Below, piece by piece: positions 16,409-24,124 of a stretch of DNA of 51,257 bases. A program made the position numbers and the translations under genes. The DNA lies in assembly GCA_943324565.2 (NCBI GenBank), contig CALPMC020000006.1, positions 1 to 51,257 on the forward strand, in the 5' to 3' direction. The notes under the pieces are model-generated. The model worked only from the letters and a program-made list of their open reading frames with translations. It did not search any database and had not been told where the DNA came from. This DNA is from Chitinophaga pinensis (GTDB lineage Bacteria > Bacteroidota > Bacteroidia > Flavobacteriales_D > Crocinitomicaceae). The stretch's first letter is position 1. Each line of letters opens with the position of its first letter.

Positions 16409-16714
16409 ATGGAAAACGAAGAAAACCAAATGAACATCGAACTTTCTGAAGAAATTGCTTTAGGTGTATATTCAAATCTCGCAATAATTACGCATTCTCC
16501 TGCTGAGGTTGTATGTGATTTTATTCAAGTTATGCCGGGAATGCCTAAAGGGAAAGTACGTTCAAGAGTATTGATGACTCCACAAAATGCAAAACGTTTT
16601 TTACAAGCGTTGGCAGACAATATAAATAAATACGAGCAAACTTTTGGACATATTGATGATCCACAAGCTGGAATTCCACCAATGAATTTTGGTACTCCAA
16701 GCACAATGGCTTAA
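16409..16714 (+). CDS. DUF3467 family protein
   Basis: This 101-aa protein matches the DUF3467 pattern: NIELSEEIALGVYSNLAIIT, then SPAEVVCDFIQVMPGMPKG, VRSRVLMTPQNAKRFLQALADN and YEQTFG. The function is unknown. In many Bacteroidota, as I recall, this gene lies next to rpoC. Here rpoC is about 11 kb away and this gene follows the dehydrogenase by 12 bp and precedes a glycosyltransferase by 18 bp. Confidence 0.88.
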   Translation: MENEENQMNIELSEEIALGVYSNLAIITHSPAEVVCDFIQVMPGMPKGKVRSRVLMTPQNAKRFLQALADNINKYEQTFGHIDDPQAGIPPMNFGTPSTMA

Positions 16715-16732
16715 TTTTTCAGTTAACTGAGA

Positions 16733-17626
16733 ATGATAACTGTTTGTATTCCTGTTTACAATTCCGATGTTTGTGCATTGGTTGAAGCACTTTATGAGCA
16801 GTCAAAAAAAATAAAAGAAACGATTGAAATCATTGTAATCGATGATGGTTCAACTCCAGCAATTAAGAAATTAAACGCTGATTTTTCAACCAAAGTTACT
16901 TACATAGAAAATCAACAAAACAAAGGCAGAGCGTCTATTCGAAATCAATTTTTGGAATTTGCGTCTCAGCCTTTTTTGTTGTTTATAGATGGCGATTCGG
17001 CAGTGATTTCTTCCACTTTTTTGTCAGATTACATTCAATACATCAATGCAAATGAAACATTCGTGCTTTGTGGAGCAAGTGTTTATCAAAAAAACAAACC
17101 CGACCGCAATCATTTATTACGCTGGAAATATAGCATCGTTCGAGAAAGCAAATCAATTGAGGAGCGATTAAAAAATCCAAACTTGGGATTTAAAACCAAT
17201 AATTTCCTAATCCGTAAAACGGTTTTTGAAAAAGTGAAATTCAATGAATCACTTAAGGGTTATGGACACGAAGACACTTTGTTTGGTTTTGAATTAACGC
17301 AAAATACCATTCCAATTGCACACATTGACAATCCCGTTTTGAACAAAAACTTAGATGACAACACTACTTTTTTGAATAAAACCAACGAAGGACTAAAAAG
17401 CTTGTTGCAAGTTCTTGAAATTGTAAACCATAACAATCAATTCACTCAAAACATAAAATTATTGGCTGCCTACCAAAGAATAAAAAACAATCCTTTTTTA
17501 AAAGTTGGTCTTTCTATTTCTGTCTTATTAATACCACTGCTTACCTTTTTTTTTAAGAAAGGATTTTTTACCTTGCGGATGTTTGATATGTATAAACTGA
17601 TCCAGTTTGGCAAGTTAAGAAAGTAG
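16733..17626 (+). CDS. Family 2 glycosyltransferase
   Basis: This 297-aa protein has a GT-A fold. It begins ITVCIPVYN, has the nucleotide-binding IVIDDGS at 34-40 and the metal-binding DGD at 86-88 (LFIDGDSAV). A later GHEDTLFGFEL segment near 182-192 supplies the ED acid pair of the family. A hydrophobic C-terminal stretch (about 258-285) could anchor it to the inner membrane. The sugar and acceptor cannot be predicted. It is the last gene of a three-gene plus-strand run. A second glycosyltransferase lies 360 bp away on the other strand. Confidence 0.88.
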   Translation: MITVCIPVYNSDVCALVEALYEQSKKIKETIEIIVIDDGSTPAIKKLNADFSTKVTYIENQQNKGRASIRNQFLEFASQPFLLFIDGDSAVISSTFLSDYIQYINANETFVLCGASVYQKNKPDRNHLLRWKYSIVRESKSIEERLKNPNLGFKTNNFLIRKTVFEKVKFNESLKGYGHEDTLFGFELTQNTIPIAHIDNPVLNKNLDDNTTFLNKTNEGLKSLLQVLEIVNHNNQFTQNIKLLAAYQRIKNNPFLKVGLSISVLLIPLLTFFFKKGFFTLRMFDMYKLIQFGKLRK

Positions 17627-17640
17627 ATTTTAGGTTTTGA

Positions 17641-17803
17641 GTCATCCTCTTCATTCGCTGCGGTGAACTCCCTCGAGGGAGGAAGCATAAATCTCACTTC
17701 GAAAGAAACTTTTGATTTGATTTAAAATCTTTCACTTTTCCAATAGTTTAAAGCATACCCGAGATTCAGTCTCCTCCCTTGAGGGAGGACTAAGGAGGGT
17801 GAC
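17641..17803. repeat. MITE-like 163-bp repeat with imperfect terminal inverted ends
   Basis: The element starts GTCATCCTCTTCATTC and ends with the inverse of GTCACCCTCCTTAGTC, 12 matches in 16. Inside each end is a strong palindrome: CTCCCTCGAGGGAG at 17668-17681 and CCTCCCTTGAGGGAGG at 17773-17788. It encodes nothing, and its composition is unlike the neighbouring coding DNA. Such non-coding palindromic units are normally dispersed in a genome, but only one copy is in this window. Confidence 0.6.
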
Positions 17804-17829
17804 AAATAATTATGAGGGTTTTCCAACAA

Positions 17830-17946
17830 TTATTTCCGCACAACCAACTTCTTCACCAAAACTTCCTTCGTTTCCAAATCTATAACATTCATAAAACAAA
17901 TCCCATCTAGCACATTCAGATGAAAACTATTGACTTCTTTTAAAAA
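17830..17946 (-). pseudogene. Orphan 3' fragment of a T9SS type A cargo gene
   Basis: The minus strand has a short frame reading KEVNSFHLNVLDGICFMNVI, then DLETKEVLVKKLVVRK and stop (TAA 17830-17832). An in-frame stop lies just upstream. This is the end of a type A sorting domain, whose usual pattern is L.G.Y...V.......KKLVV. The rest of the cargo gene is absent, so this is a deletion remnant next to the MITE-like repeat. A recombination-mediated loss is inferred. Confidence 0.6.
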
Positions 17947-17985
17947 TTAGCTACACCAGAATTTACGTTTGCAATTCGCAATTCT

Positions 17986-19122
17986 TTAGTTCGCAACTAC
18001 TTTTTCTAGAAGCGCTTTCAATTTTACTTTTTCATTTTCCCAGTTTTCAACTTCAGCAGCCTTTTTGCAGTTTTCTTGAAAGGATAATAGTTTGTCTTTA
18101 TTCTCTAAAAGTCCGTTTATTGTTTCAGCAATTGCTTCTGGGCTTATAGTTTCAATAAAAATTCCGATTTCATATTTTTCTACAATTTTTTGTATTTCAA
18201 TTAAATTGGAACAAATAACAGCTGTGTTAGCTTGAATGTAGTCAAACAGTTTATTAGGAAGTGCAAAGCGATAGTTTAAAGATTTAGGTTTGTCTAAAGC
18301 AAGACCGATACTTGCATATCGCGTAAATTGCATCAATTCTTTATAAGGTCGCTTCCCGAAAAATAATACTTTCGTTTCCAATTGATGCGTTTTTACTAAT
18401 TCTTTCGCACTTGGAATAACATCGCCATCGCCCACTATTAATAGAATGGCGTTATCAATTAATTGCATAGCTAAAATAGCTTCTTCAATTCCACGATCAA
18501 CATTGAGTCCCGAACCTTGAACAATAATTAATTCTTTATCTTCAGGAATTCCTAAGTCTTTTTTCGATTTTAGTTCGCTCCAGTCAAATTTCTCGGAAAC
18601 ATTTCTAATAACAACAATTGATTTTCCATACTTCGATTTAAAAATTTCAGCGATAGTATCATTGACTGTTATAATGTTAGTCAATTTTGGGAAAATGATT
18701 TTTTCCATACATTCCCATATTTTTTTTACAAATCGTCCTTCTAATTCGGGTGCTTCAGTGAATAATTCATGAGAATCATAAACTATTTTTGACCTTCTTT
18801 TAAGCTTGTGGGCTAAAAAAGCAGCAGGTAAAGTGTCTAAATCATTCGAAAAAATGAGATCAACCCTTGAAAAAAGTAAAAAAATGAAAAGTCTTATATT
18901 TAATTCTGCATAAAAGAAAGGACCTTTATCAAATAGTAGATTTAAGCGAACACATCGGTGATTTTGTGATTTAAGAGGGATGCTATTTTTTCGCTGTCTC
19001 CCAACCAAAACAACAGTATATCCGCTTTCTTTCAATACGTTACACGTTCGGTTGACACGATTGTCTGTTGCCAAATCGTTTGAAACCGTTACTATAGCTA
19101 TTTTTACTTTCAAGATTCCCAA
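17986..19122 (-). CDS. Family 4 glycosyltransferase (GT-B fold)
   Basis: This 378-aa protein has an N-terminal half opening KIAIVTVSNDLATDNRVNRT and a C-terminal nucleotide-sugar half. The latter has IIVQGSGLNVDRGIEEAI (about 185-205), LLIVGDGDVIPSA and a PNKLFDYIQANTAVI segment near 285-300 that corresponds to the donor-binding E/D region. It probably acts in cell-surface polysaccharide assembly. The acceptor and sugar are unknown. It stands alone on the minus strand, divergent from the tRNA-tuf operon. Confidence 0.85.
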   Translation of the reverse strand: MGILKVKIAIVTVSNDLATDNRVNRTCNVLKESGYTVVLVGRQRKNSIPLKSQNHRCVRLNLLFDKGPFFYAELNIRLFIFLLFSRVDLIFSNDLDTLPAAFLAHKLKRRSKIVYDSHELFTEAPELEGRFVKKIWECMEKIIFPKLTNIITVNDTIAEIFKSKYGKSIVVIRNVSEKFDWSELKSKKDLGIPEDKELIIVQGSGLNVDRGIEEAILAMQLIDNAILLIVGDGDVIPSAKELVKTHQLETKVLFFGKRPYKELMQFTRYASIGLALDKPKSLNYRFALPNKLFDYIQANTAVICSNLIEIQKIVEKYEIGIFIETISPEAIAETINGLLENKDKLLSFQENCKKAAEVENWENEKVKLKALLEKVVAN

Positions 19123-19198
19123 AATTAAATATATTATCGAGTAAGGAACTTTAATTTACGTTAGGTGAAAAAAAATTAAAATAAATTTAAAAAAGTTC

Positions 19199-19228
19199 TT
19201 TGAGATAAAAAAAAGATTCATACATTTG
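19199..19228 (+). promoter_or_regulatory. Promoter of the tRNA-tuf operon
   Basis: TTTG at 19199-19202 and TACATTTG at 19221-19228 are separated by 18 bp, very close to the Bacteroidota consensus TTTG, 19 bp, TAnnTTTG. It lies 66 bp before the first tRNA, the expected place for a strong stable-RNA promoter. It is the best promoter match in the window. Confidence 0.8.
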
Positions 19229-19293
19229 CATTCCCAAAAAACAACTGTTTTAGGGGAACAAGTTCTTTTATTTGATGTAATTAACATTAATTT

Positions 19294-19367
19294 GCCGATG
19301 TAGCTCAGTTGGCCAGAGCAGCTGATTTGTAATCAGCTGGTCGGGGGTTCGAATCCCTCCATCGGCT
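19294..19367 (+). tRNA. tRNA-Thr (anticodon TGT)
   Basis: The acceptor pair is GCCGATG/CATCGGC and the D arm is GCTCAGTTGG. The anticodon stem is GCTGA/TCAGC with loop TTTGTAA, giving TGT. The T arm has GGTTCGAATCC. No CCA is encoded. Confidence 0.95.
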
Positions 19368-19378
19368 CGGAAATTGTT

Positions 19379-19460
19379 GGGGGTGTCGCATAGTGGCTAT
19401 TGCAGCAGACTGTAAATCTGTCACCGTAAGGTATCGTTGGTTCGAGTCCATCCACCCCCA
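19379..19460 (+). tRNA. tRNA-Tyr (anticodon GTA)
   Basis: The acceptor pair is GGGGGTG/CACCCCC with discriminator A. The anticodon loop CTGTAAA gives GTA. The long variable arm (CACCGTAAGGTATC region) makes 82 nt, as expected for bacterial tRNA-Tyr. No CCA is encoded. Confidence 0.95.
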
Positions 19461-19474
19461 CAGAAAGGTTAAAA

Positions 19475-19547
19475 GCGGGAGTAGCTCAGTTGGTAGAGCT
19501 TCAGCCTTCCAAGCTGAACGTCGCGAGTTCGAGTCTCGTCTCCCGCT
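19475..19547 (+). tRNA. tRNA-Gly (anticodon TCC)
   Basis: The acceptor pair is GCGGGAG/CTCCCGC. The anticodon loop CTTCCAA gives TCC, which reads GGA. The T arm has GAGTTCGAGTCTC. No CCA is encoded. Confidence 0.95.
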
Positions 19548-19569
19548 CACTTTCAAAACAAAATTGAGC

Positions 19570-19641
19570 GCCGGTGTAGCTCAGGGGTAGAGCGCTTCCT
19601 TGGTAAGGAAGAGGCCACGAGTTCAAATCTCGTCATTGGCT
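19570..19641 (+). tRNA. tRNA-Thr (anticodon GGT)
   Basis: The acceptor pair is GCCGGTG/CATTGGC with two G-U pairs. The anticodon stem is CTTCC/GGAAG with loop TTGGTAA, giving GGT. It is the fourth tRNA of the run and lies 80 bp before tuf. No CCA is encoded. Confidence 0.93.
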
Positions 19642-19721
19642 CAAGATAGAAATGAGTATATCCGATCATCGGATCTATTATATGAATAAGTATATTATTA
19701 ACTAAGTAACAAATAACAAAA

Positions 19722-20909
19722 ATGGCTAAGGAAAATTTTGACCGTTCCAAACCGCACGTTAACATTGGTACTATCGGGCACGTTGACCACGGTAAAACTA
19801 CGTTAACAGCAGCTATCTCAAGCGTATTAGCTTCTAAAGGATTAGCAAAAGTTCGTGATTTCTCTTCAATTGACAATGCTCCTGAAGAAAAAGAACGTGG
19901 TATCACTATTAACACATCTCACATTGAGTATGAAACTGCAAACCGTCATTACGCACACGTTGACTGTCCTGGTCACGCGGATTACGTAAAAAACATGGTT
20001 ACTGGTGCTGCTCAAATGGACGGTGCTATTTTAGTTGTTGCTGCAACTGACGGACCAATGCCTCAAACACGTGAGCACATCCTTTTAGGAAAACAAGTTG
20101 GTGTTCCTAGATTAGTTGTATTCATGAATAAAGTGGATATGGTTGATGATGCTGAGTTATTAGAGTTAGTTGAAATGGAAGTACGTGAATTACTTTCTTT
20201 CTACAGCTACGATGGTGACAATGCTCCAGTTATTCAAGGTTCTGCTTTAGGAGCATTGAATGGAGAAGAAAAATGGGTAAAAACAGTTGAAGATTTAATG
20301 GATGCTGTTGACACATATATTGAACTTCCTCCACGTGATGTTGATAAGCCTTTCTTAATGCCAGTTGAAGATGTATTTACGATTACAGGTCGTGGAACTG
20401 TTGCAACAGGACGTATCGAAACAGGTGTTATCAATTCTGGAGAAGGTGTTGAAATCTTAGGGATGGGTGAATTGAAACTAACTTCTACTGTAACAGGTGT
20501 TGAGATGTTCCGTAAAATCCTTGACCGTGGTGAAGCAGGTGACAACGTTGGTTTATTGTTAAGAGGTATTGAAAAATCTCAAATCAAACGTGGAATGGTT
20601 ATTTGTAAACCAGGATCAGTTAAACCTCACCAAGAGTTTAAAGCTGAGATTTACGTATTGAAAAAAGAAGAAGGTGGTCGTCACACACCATTCCATAACA
20701 AATATCGTCCTCAATTCTATTTCCGTACAACTGACGTTACAGGAGAAATCTTCTTAACTGATGGTCGTGAAATGGTTATGCCAGGTGATAACGTAACAAT
20801 CAATGTTAAGCTGATCGTTCCTGTAGCAATGGACAAAGGTTTACGTTTCGCTATCCGTGAAGGTGGTAGAACTGTAGGTGCTGGTCAGGTTACTGAAATC
20901 GTAGCATAA
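19722..20909 (+). CDS. tuf: Elongation factor Tu
   Basis: This 395-aa translational GTPase brings aminoacyl-tRNA to the ribosome. The P-loop GHVDHGKT is at 19-26, the switch segment with RGITI at about 58-62, DCPGH near 81-85 and NKVD near 136-139, followed by domains 2 and 3. The ATG is directly preceded by an A-rich leader. It is expressed with four upstream tRNA genes from the promoter at 19199-19228, an arrangement common in bacteria. A terminator follows. Confidence 0.98.
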   Translation: MAKENFDRSKPHVNIGTIGHVDHGKTTLTAAISSVLASKGLAKVRDFSSIDNAPEEKERGITINTSHIEYETANRHYAHVDCPGHADYVKNMVTGAAQMDGAILVVAATDGPMPQTREHILLGKQVGVPRLVVFMNKVDMVDDAELLELVEMEVRELLSFYSYDGDNAPVIQGSALGALNGEEKWVKTVEDLMDAVDTYIELPPRDVDKPFLMPVEDVFTITGRGTVATGRIETGVINSGEGVEILGMGELKLTSTVTGVEMFRKILDRGEAGDNVGLLLRGIEKSQIKRGMVICKPGSVKPHQEFKAEIYVLKKEEGGRHTPFHNKYRPQFYFRTTDVTGEIFLTDGREMVMPGDNVTINVKLIVPVAMDKGLRFAIREGGRTVGAGQVTEIVA

Positions 20910-20934
20910 GATTACAAAACATATAGTTAAATGA

Positions 20935-20962
20935 GGGGAGTTTTAATCGAACTCCCCTTTTT
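20935..20962 (+). terminator. Intrinsic terminator after tuf
   Basis: GGGGAGTT (20935-20942) pairs with AACTCCCC (20950-20957) around a 7-nt loop, followed by five Ts. It separates the tuf unit from tRNA-Trp. Some read-through is likely, because no separate strong promoter is seen before tRNA-Trp. Confidence 0.85.
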
Positions 20963-20964
20963 AA

Positions 20965-21037
20965 ACGGGTGTAGCTCAGTTGGTAGAGTGGTGGTTTCCA
21001 AAACCATTGGTCGTGGGTTCAAGTCCTACCGCCCGTG
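20965..21037 (+). tRNA. tRNA-Trp (anticodon CCA)
   Basis: The acceptor pair is ACGGGTG/CGCCCGT (one T-G pair) with discriminator G. The anticodon stem is GTGGT/ACCAT with loop TTCCAAA, giving CCA. It lies 20 bp before secE, the standard place for this tRNA in many bacteria. Confidence 0.95.
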
Positions 21038-21057
21038 CACAATATAATTTAAAGTAC

Positions 21058-21279
21058 GTGTCAAAAATTAGAACATATTTCCAAGATACATACCATGAAA
21101 TGGTTCACAATGTTACTTGGCCTACATGGAAAGAGTTACAAAACAATACAATTCTTGTAGTTGTTTCTTCCGTATTGATTTCCCTTGTTATATTCTTAAT
21201 GGATTATATCTTCGGTATTTCAGGTGAAGCTAATTCACTTTGGAAAGGACTAATTGGATTTATTTACGGAACTTTCTAA
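21058..21279 (+). CDS. secE: Preprotein translocase subunit SecE
   Basis: This 73-aa inner-membrane subunit of SecYEG has an amphipathic helix (YFQDTYHEMVHNVTWPTWKE, with the conserved VTWPTW) followed by one membrane segment (NTILVVVSSVLISLVIFLMD). The start is GTG at 21058. A longer open frame begins inside tRNA-Trp and must be rejected. It is followed 9 bp later by nusG, the classic pair. Confidence 0.93.
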   Translation: MSKIRTYFQDTYHEMVHNVTWPTWKELQNNTILVVVSSVLISLVIFLMDYIFGISGEANSLWKGLIGFIYGTF

Positions 21280-21288
21280 GAATTACAA

Positions 21289-21840
21289 ATGGGAGAAATA
21301 GTTAAAAAATGGTATGTCGTTCGCGCTGTTAGCGGGAAAGAAAAGAAAGTGAAGGAATACCTTGAGTTGGAAATCACTAGAATGAAGTTAAACGACTACG
21401 TAAATCAGGTTTTAATTCCTACGGAGAAAGTTTTCAAAATTCAGAATGGAAAAAAAGTAAATAAAGAAAAAGCTTTTTTACCTGGATATGTATTAATTGA
21501 GGCTGCCCTTGTAGGTGAAGTTTCACACGTTATAAAAGGAATTCCTAATGTTATCGGTTTTTTAGGAGCTGTAAAAGGAGGAGAGCCTGTTCCTATGCGT
21601 TTATCTGAAGTGAATAGAATACTTGGAAAAGTAGATGAGCTTGCTGAAAACGAAGAGGAACAAAAAATCCCTTTTGTTATTGGAGAATCTGTTAAAGTTA
21701 TAGATGGGCCATTCAATAATTTCTCAGGTGTAATTGACGAAATTAATGAAGATAAAAAGAAACTAAAAGTTATGGTTAAAATTTTTGGTAGAAAAAATCT
21801 TCTTGAGTTAAGTTACATGCAAGTAGAAAAAGAAGGATAA
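21289..21840 (+). CDS. nusG: Transcription termination/antitermination factor NusG
   Basis: This 183-aa protein has an N-terminal NGN domain (KKWYVVRAVSGKEKKVKEYL, then FLPGYVLIEA near 63-72, GVIGFLG-like NVIGFLG). A C-terminal KOW domain follows from about residue 128 (GESVKVIDGPFNNFSGVIDE). It binds RNA polymerase and couples it with Rho or the ribosome. It sits in the usual secE-nusG-rplK order. Confidence 0.97.
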   Translation: MGEIVKKWYVVRAVSGKEKKVKEYLELEITRMKLNDYVNQVLIPTEKVFKIQNGKKVNKEKAFLPGYVLIEAALVGEVSHVIKGIPNVIGFLGAVKGGEPVPMRLSEVNRILGKVDELAENEEEQKIPFVIGESVKVIDGPFNNFSGVIDEINEDKKKLKVMVKIFGRKNLLELSYMQVEKEG

Positions 21841-21855
21841 AAATTGTATTAACCC

Positions 21856-21909
21856 GTAGGAGTGAGAAAGATGATTAAAGCTTCCCATTAATTACTCACG
21901 TTTGACTAC
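21856..21909 (+). promoter_or_regulatory. Structured rplK leader, candidate L1 autoregulatory site
   Basis: GTAG (21856-21859) pairs with CTAC (21906-21909), GTGAG (21862-21866) with CTCAC (21895-21899), and GATTAA with TTAATT around a small loop. This leaves an asymmetric internal loop containing AAAGAT. L1 is known to repress the L11-L1 operon by binding a similar two-helix, asymmetric-loop structure before rplK. The match is by structure and position only. Confidence 0.4.
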
Positions 21910-21923
21910 ACAAATTTATATAT

Positions 21924-22370
21924 ATGGCTAAAGAAGTAGCAGCATTGATCAAATTACAGGTCAAAGGTGGTGCAGCTAACCCATCTCCACCAATTGGTCC
22001 TGCATTAGGGGCAAAAGGGGTGAACATCATGGAGTTTTGTAAGCAGTTTAATGCTAGGACACAAGACAAAATGGGGAAAGTTGTTCCAGTTGTTATCACT
22101 GTTTATGGTGATAAATCTTTTGATTTTGTATTAAAAACTCCCCCAGCAGCAGTTCAAATAATTGAACACACAAAAATCAAGAAAGGTTCATCTGAACCAA
22201 ACAGAGTAAAAGTTGGTGCCATTTCTTGGGATCAAATACGTCTGATTGCAGAAGATAAGCTTCCTGATTTGAATTGTTTTACAGTTGACGCAGCAATGCG
22301 TATGGTTTCAGGTACTGCAAGAAGTATGGGAGTTACAGTTAAAGGTGGTGAAGCACCAAAATCCAAATAA
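21924..22370 (+). CDS. rplK: 50S ribosomal protein L11
   Basis: This 148-aa protein has the L11 opening ([39 protein letters not shown]) and the C-terminal rRNA-binding domain ending [15 protein letters not shown] ([13 protein letters not shown]). It belongs to the GTPase-associated centre of the large subunit. It is followed by rplA after 9 bp. Its structured leader may be the site of L1 feedback. Confidence 0.98.
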   Translation: MAKEVAALIKLQVKGGAANPSPPIGPALGAKGVNIMEFCKQFNARTQDKMGKVVPVVITVYGDKSFDFVLKTPPAAVQIIEHTKIKKGSSEPNRVKVGAISWDQIRLIAEDKLPDLNCFTVDAAMRMVSGTARSMGVTVKGGEAPKSK

Positions 22371-22379
22371 TATAGTGGT

Positions 22380-23075
22380 ATGAAAAGAGTTTCAAAGAAA
22401 AGAAAAGAGATTTTGGCAAAATTTGATTTGTCAAAAGCTTACACTCTAACAGAAGCATGTGATTTGGTTAAAGGTATTTCAACCACTAAATTTGATGCTT
22501 CCGTTGATATTTGTGTACGTTTAGGAGTGGATCCTAGAAAAGCAAATCAAATGGTAAGAGGTACAGTTGCACTTCCACACGGTACTGGTAAAGATGTTAA
22601 GGTTCTTGTTTTGTGTACGCCAGACAAAGAAGCTGAAGCTATCGAAGCTGGTGCTGATTTCGTTGGTTTAGATGACTATATTGCTAAAATAAAAGCAGGA
22701 TGGACTTCAGTTGACGTTATCATAACTATGCCGTCAGTAATGGGTAAAGTTGGAGCATTAGGTCGTATTTTAGGTCCTCGTGGTTTAATGCCAAATCCAA
22801 AAACAGGTACAGTTACAATGGAGGTTGGTAAAGCAGTTCAAGAAGTGAAAGCTGGTAAAATTGACTTTAAAGTCGATAAATACGGTATCATTCACTCTTC
22901 AGTTGGTAAAACAAGTTTTGATGGTGAAAAAATTCGTGAGAATGCTCAAGAATTAATTCAAACATTAATCAAGTTGAAACCATCAGCTGCAAAAGGTACT
23001 TACATCAAAAGTGTTTATCTAAGCGCAACAATGAGTCCTGGTATTCAAATTGACGCTAAGTCTGTTAATGCTTAA
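22380..23075 (+). CDS. rplA: 50S ribosomal protein L1
   Basis: This 231-aa protein has typical L1 length with [32 protein letters not shown] and [20 protein letters not shown] followed by MPNPKTGTV. It forms the L1 stalk and in many bacteria represses its own operon. It lies 11 bp before rplJ. Confidence 0.98.
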   Translation: MKRVSKKRKEILAKFDLSKAYTLTEACDLVKGISTTKFDASVDICVRLGVDPRKANQMVRGTVALPHGTGKDVKVLVLCTPDKEAEAIEAGADFVGLDDYIAKIKAGWTSVDVIITMPSVMGKVGALGRILGPRGLMPNPKTGTVTMEVGKAVQEVKAGKIDFKVDKYGIIHSSVGKTSFDGEKIRENAQELIQTLIKLKPSAAKGTYIKSVYLSATMSPGIQIDAKSVNA

Positions 23076-23086
23076 TACTTAAGAAA

Positions 23087-23608
23087 ATGACAAGAGAAGA
23101 AAAAGCAAAATACATAGACGATTTGGCTGCTGATTTAAAAGCAAACAACATTGTTTATTTAACAGACACTGCAGAATTAACAGTAGAGACTATTAACTCA
23201 CTAAGAAGAAGATGTTTTCAATCTAACATTCAATTACGTGTAGTTAAAAATGCTTTGTTAGAAAAAGCAATGGATCGTGTTGAAGGAAAAGATTTCGGTG
23301 GATTGAAAGATACATTGAAAGGTTCTACCTCAGTAATGTTCAGTGAAGTTGCTAATGCTCCTGCAAAATTAATAGCAGATTTTCGTAAGAAAAATGCTAA
23401 GCCAATTTTGAAAGGTGCATATATTGACGAAGCTGTATTTATCGGTGACAATCAATTAGTTGTTCTTGAAAACTTGAAAAGTAAAGAAGAATTGGTTGGT
23501 GAAATCATTGGATTGTTACAAAGTCCTGCTAAGAATGTATTGTCTGGTCTTACAGGAGCTGGAAGTAAAATTGCAGGTATCCTTAAAACGCTCGAAGAAA
23601 GAGCATAA
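23087..23608 (+). CDS. rplJ: 50S ribosomal protein L10
   Basis: This 173-aa protein has the L10 fold (MTREEKAKYIDDLAADLKAN, RVVKNALLEKAM, then LLQSPAKNVLSGLTGAGSKI near 140-160). It anchors the L7/L12 stalk. The gap from rplA is only 11 bp, so the long L10 leader known from enterobacteria is not present here. Confidence 0.97.
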   Translation: MTREEKAKYIDDLAADLKANNIVYLTDTAELTVETINSLRRRCFQSNIQLRVVKNALLEKAMDRVEGKDFGGLKDTLKGSTSVMFSEVANAPAKLIADFRKKNAKPILKGAYIDEAVFIGDNQLVVLENLKSKEELVGEIIGLLQSPAKNVLSGLTGAGSKIAGILKTLEERA

Positions 23609-23641
23609 ATTATTATTAAACCCTTTTTAAAATAAAATAAA

Positions 23642-24016
23642 ATGGCTGATTTAAAGCAAATTGCAGAAACATTAGTAAACCTAACGGTTAAAGAAGTAAA
23701 TGAGTTGGCAACAATTCTTAAAGATGAGTACGGAATCGAACCTGCTGCTGCAGCACCGGTTATGATGGCAGGTGGAGCTGCTGCTGCTGAAGAAGTAGTA
23801 GAGCAAACAGAATTCAACGTAATTCTTAAAGCTGGTGGTCCAAACAAACTTGCTGTTGTTAAACTTGTAAAAGAATTAACTGGTAATGGTTTGAAAGAAT
23901 CGAAAGACCTAGTTGATGCGGCTCCTTCTGTATTGAAAGAAGCAGTTTCTAAAGACGAAGCTGAAGGTCTTAAAAAATCGCTTGAAGAAGCTGGAGCAGA
24001 AGTAGAAGTTAAGTAA
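23642..24016 (+). CDS. rplL: 50S ribosomal protein L7/L12
   Basis: This 124-aa acidic stalk protein has an N-terminal dimer domain ([20 protein letters not shown]) and an alanine-rich hinge around 35-52. The C-terminal factor-binding domain has [20 protein letters not shown] and [21 protein letters not shown] hairpin follows the gene before rpoB. Confidence 0.98.
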   Translation: MADLKQIAETLVNLTVKEVNELATILKDEYGIEPAAAAPVMMAGGAAAAEEVVEQTEFNVILKAGGPNKLAVVKLVKELTGNGLKESKDLVDAAPSVLKEAVSKDEAEGLKKSLEEAGAEVEVK

Positions 24017-24031
24017 TTTACCTCTTCATAC

Positions 24032-24075
24032 ACAGAACAGGCATCGCAATTTTGCGCATGCCTTGTTCTGTTTTT
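24032..24075 (+). terminator. Hairpin between rplL and rpoB, probable partial terminator
   Basis: ACAGAACAGGCAT (24032-24044) pairs with the segment 24058-24071 with one bulged base. Inside it, CGCAA and TTGCG form a perfect inner hairpin, and five Ts follow. A leaky terminator at this point sets the ratio of ribosomal protein to polymerase transcripts in other bacteria, and the same role is likely here. Confidence 0.75.
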
Positions 24076-24124
24076 AAGCATTTTGCTAGTTACAAAGATT
24101 ACAATAACCTAAAAAAATAAAGCC

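Noticed and set aside
19305..19590. Small open frames through the tRNA cluster
   Set aside because: They are artefacts of tRNA sequence; the four tRNA cloverleafs account for the region.
20980..21057. Longer SecE start inside tRNA-Trp
   Set aside because: It would read through the tRNA. GTG 21058 gives a protein of normal length.
23452..24081. Minus-strand 209-codon frame over rplJ-rplL
   Set aside because: It is a shadow of alanine- and glutamate-rich ribosomal protein genes, with serine-rich nonsense translation.
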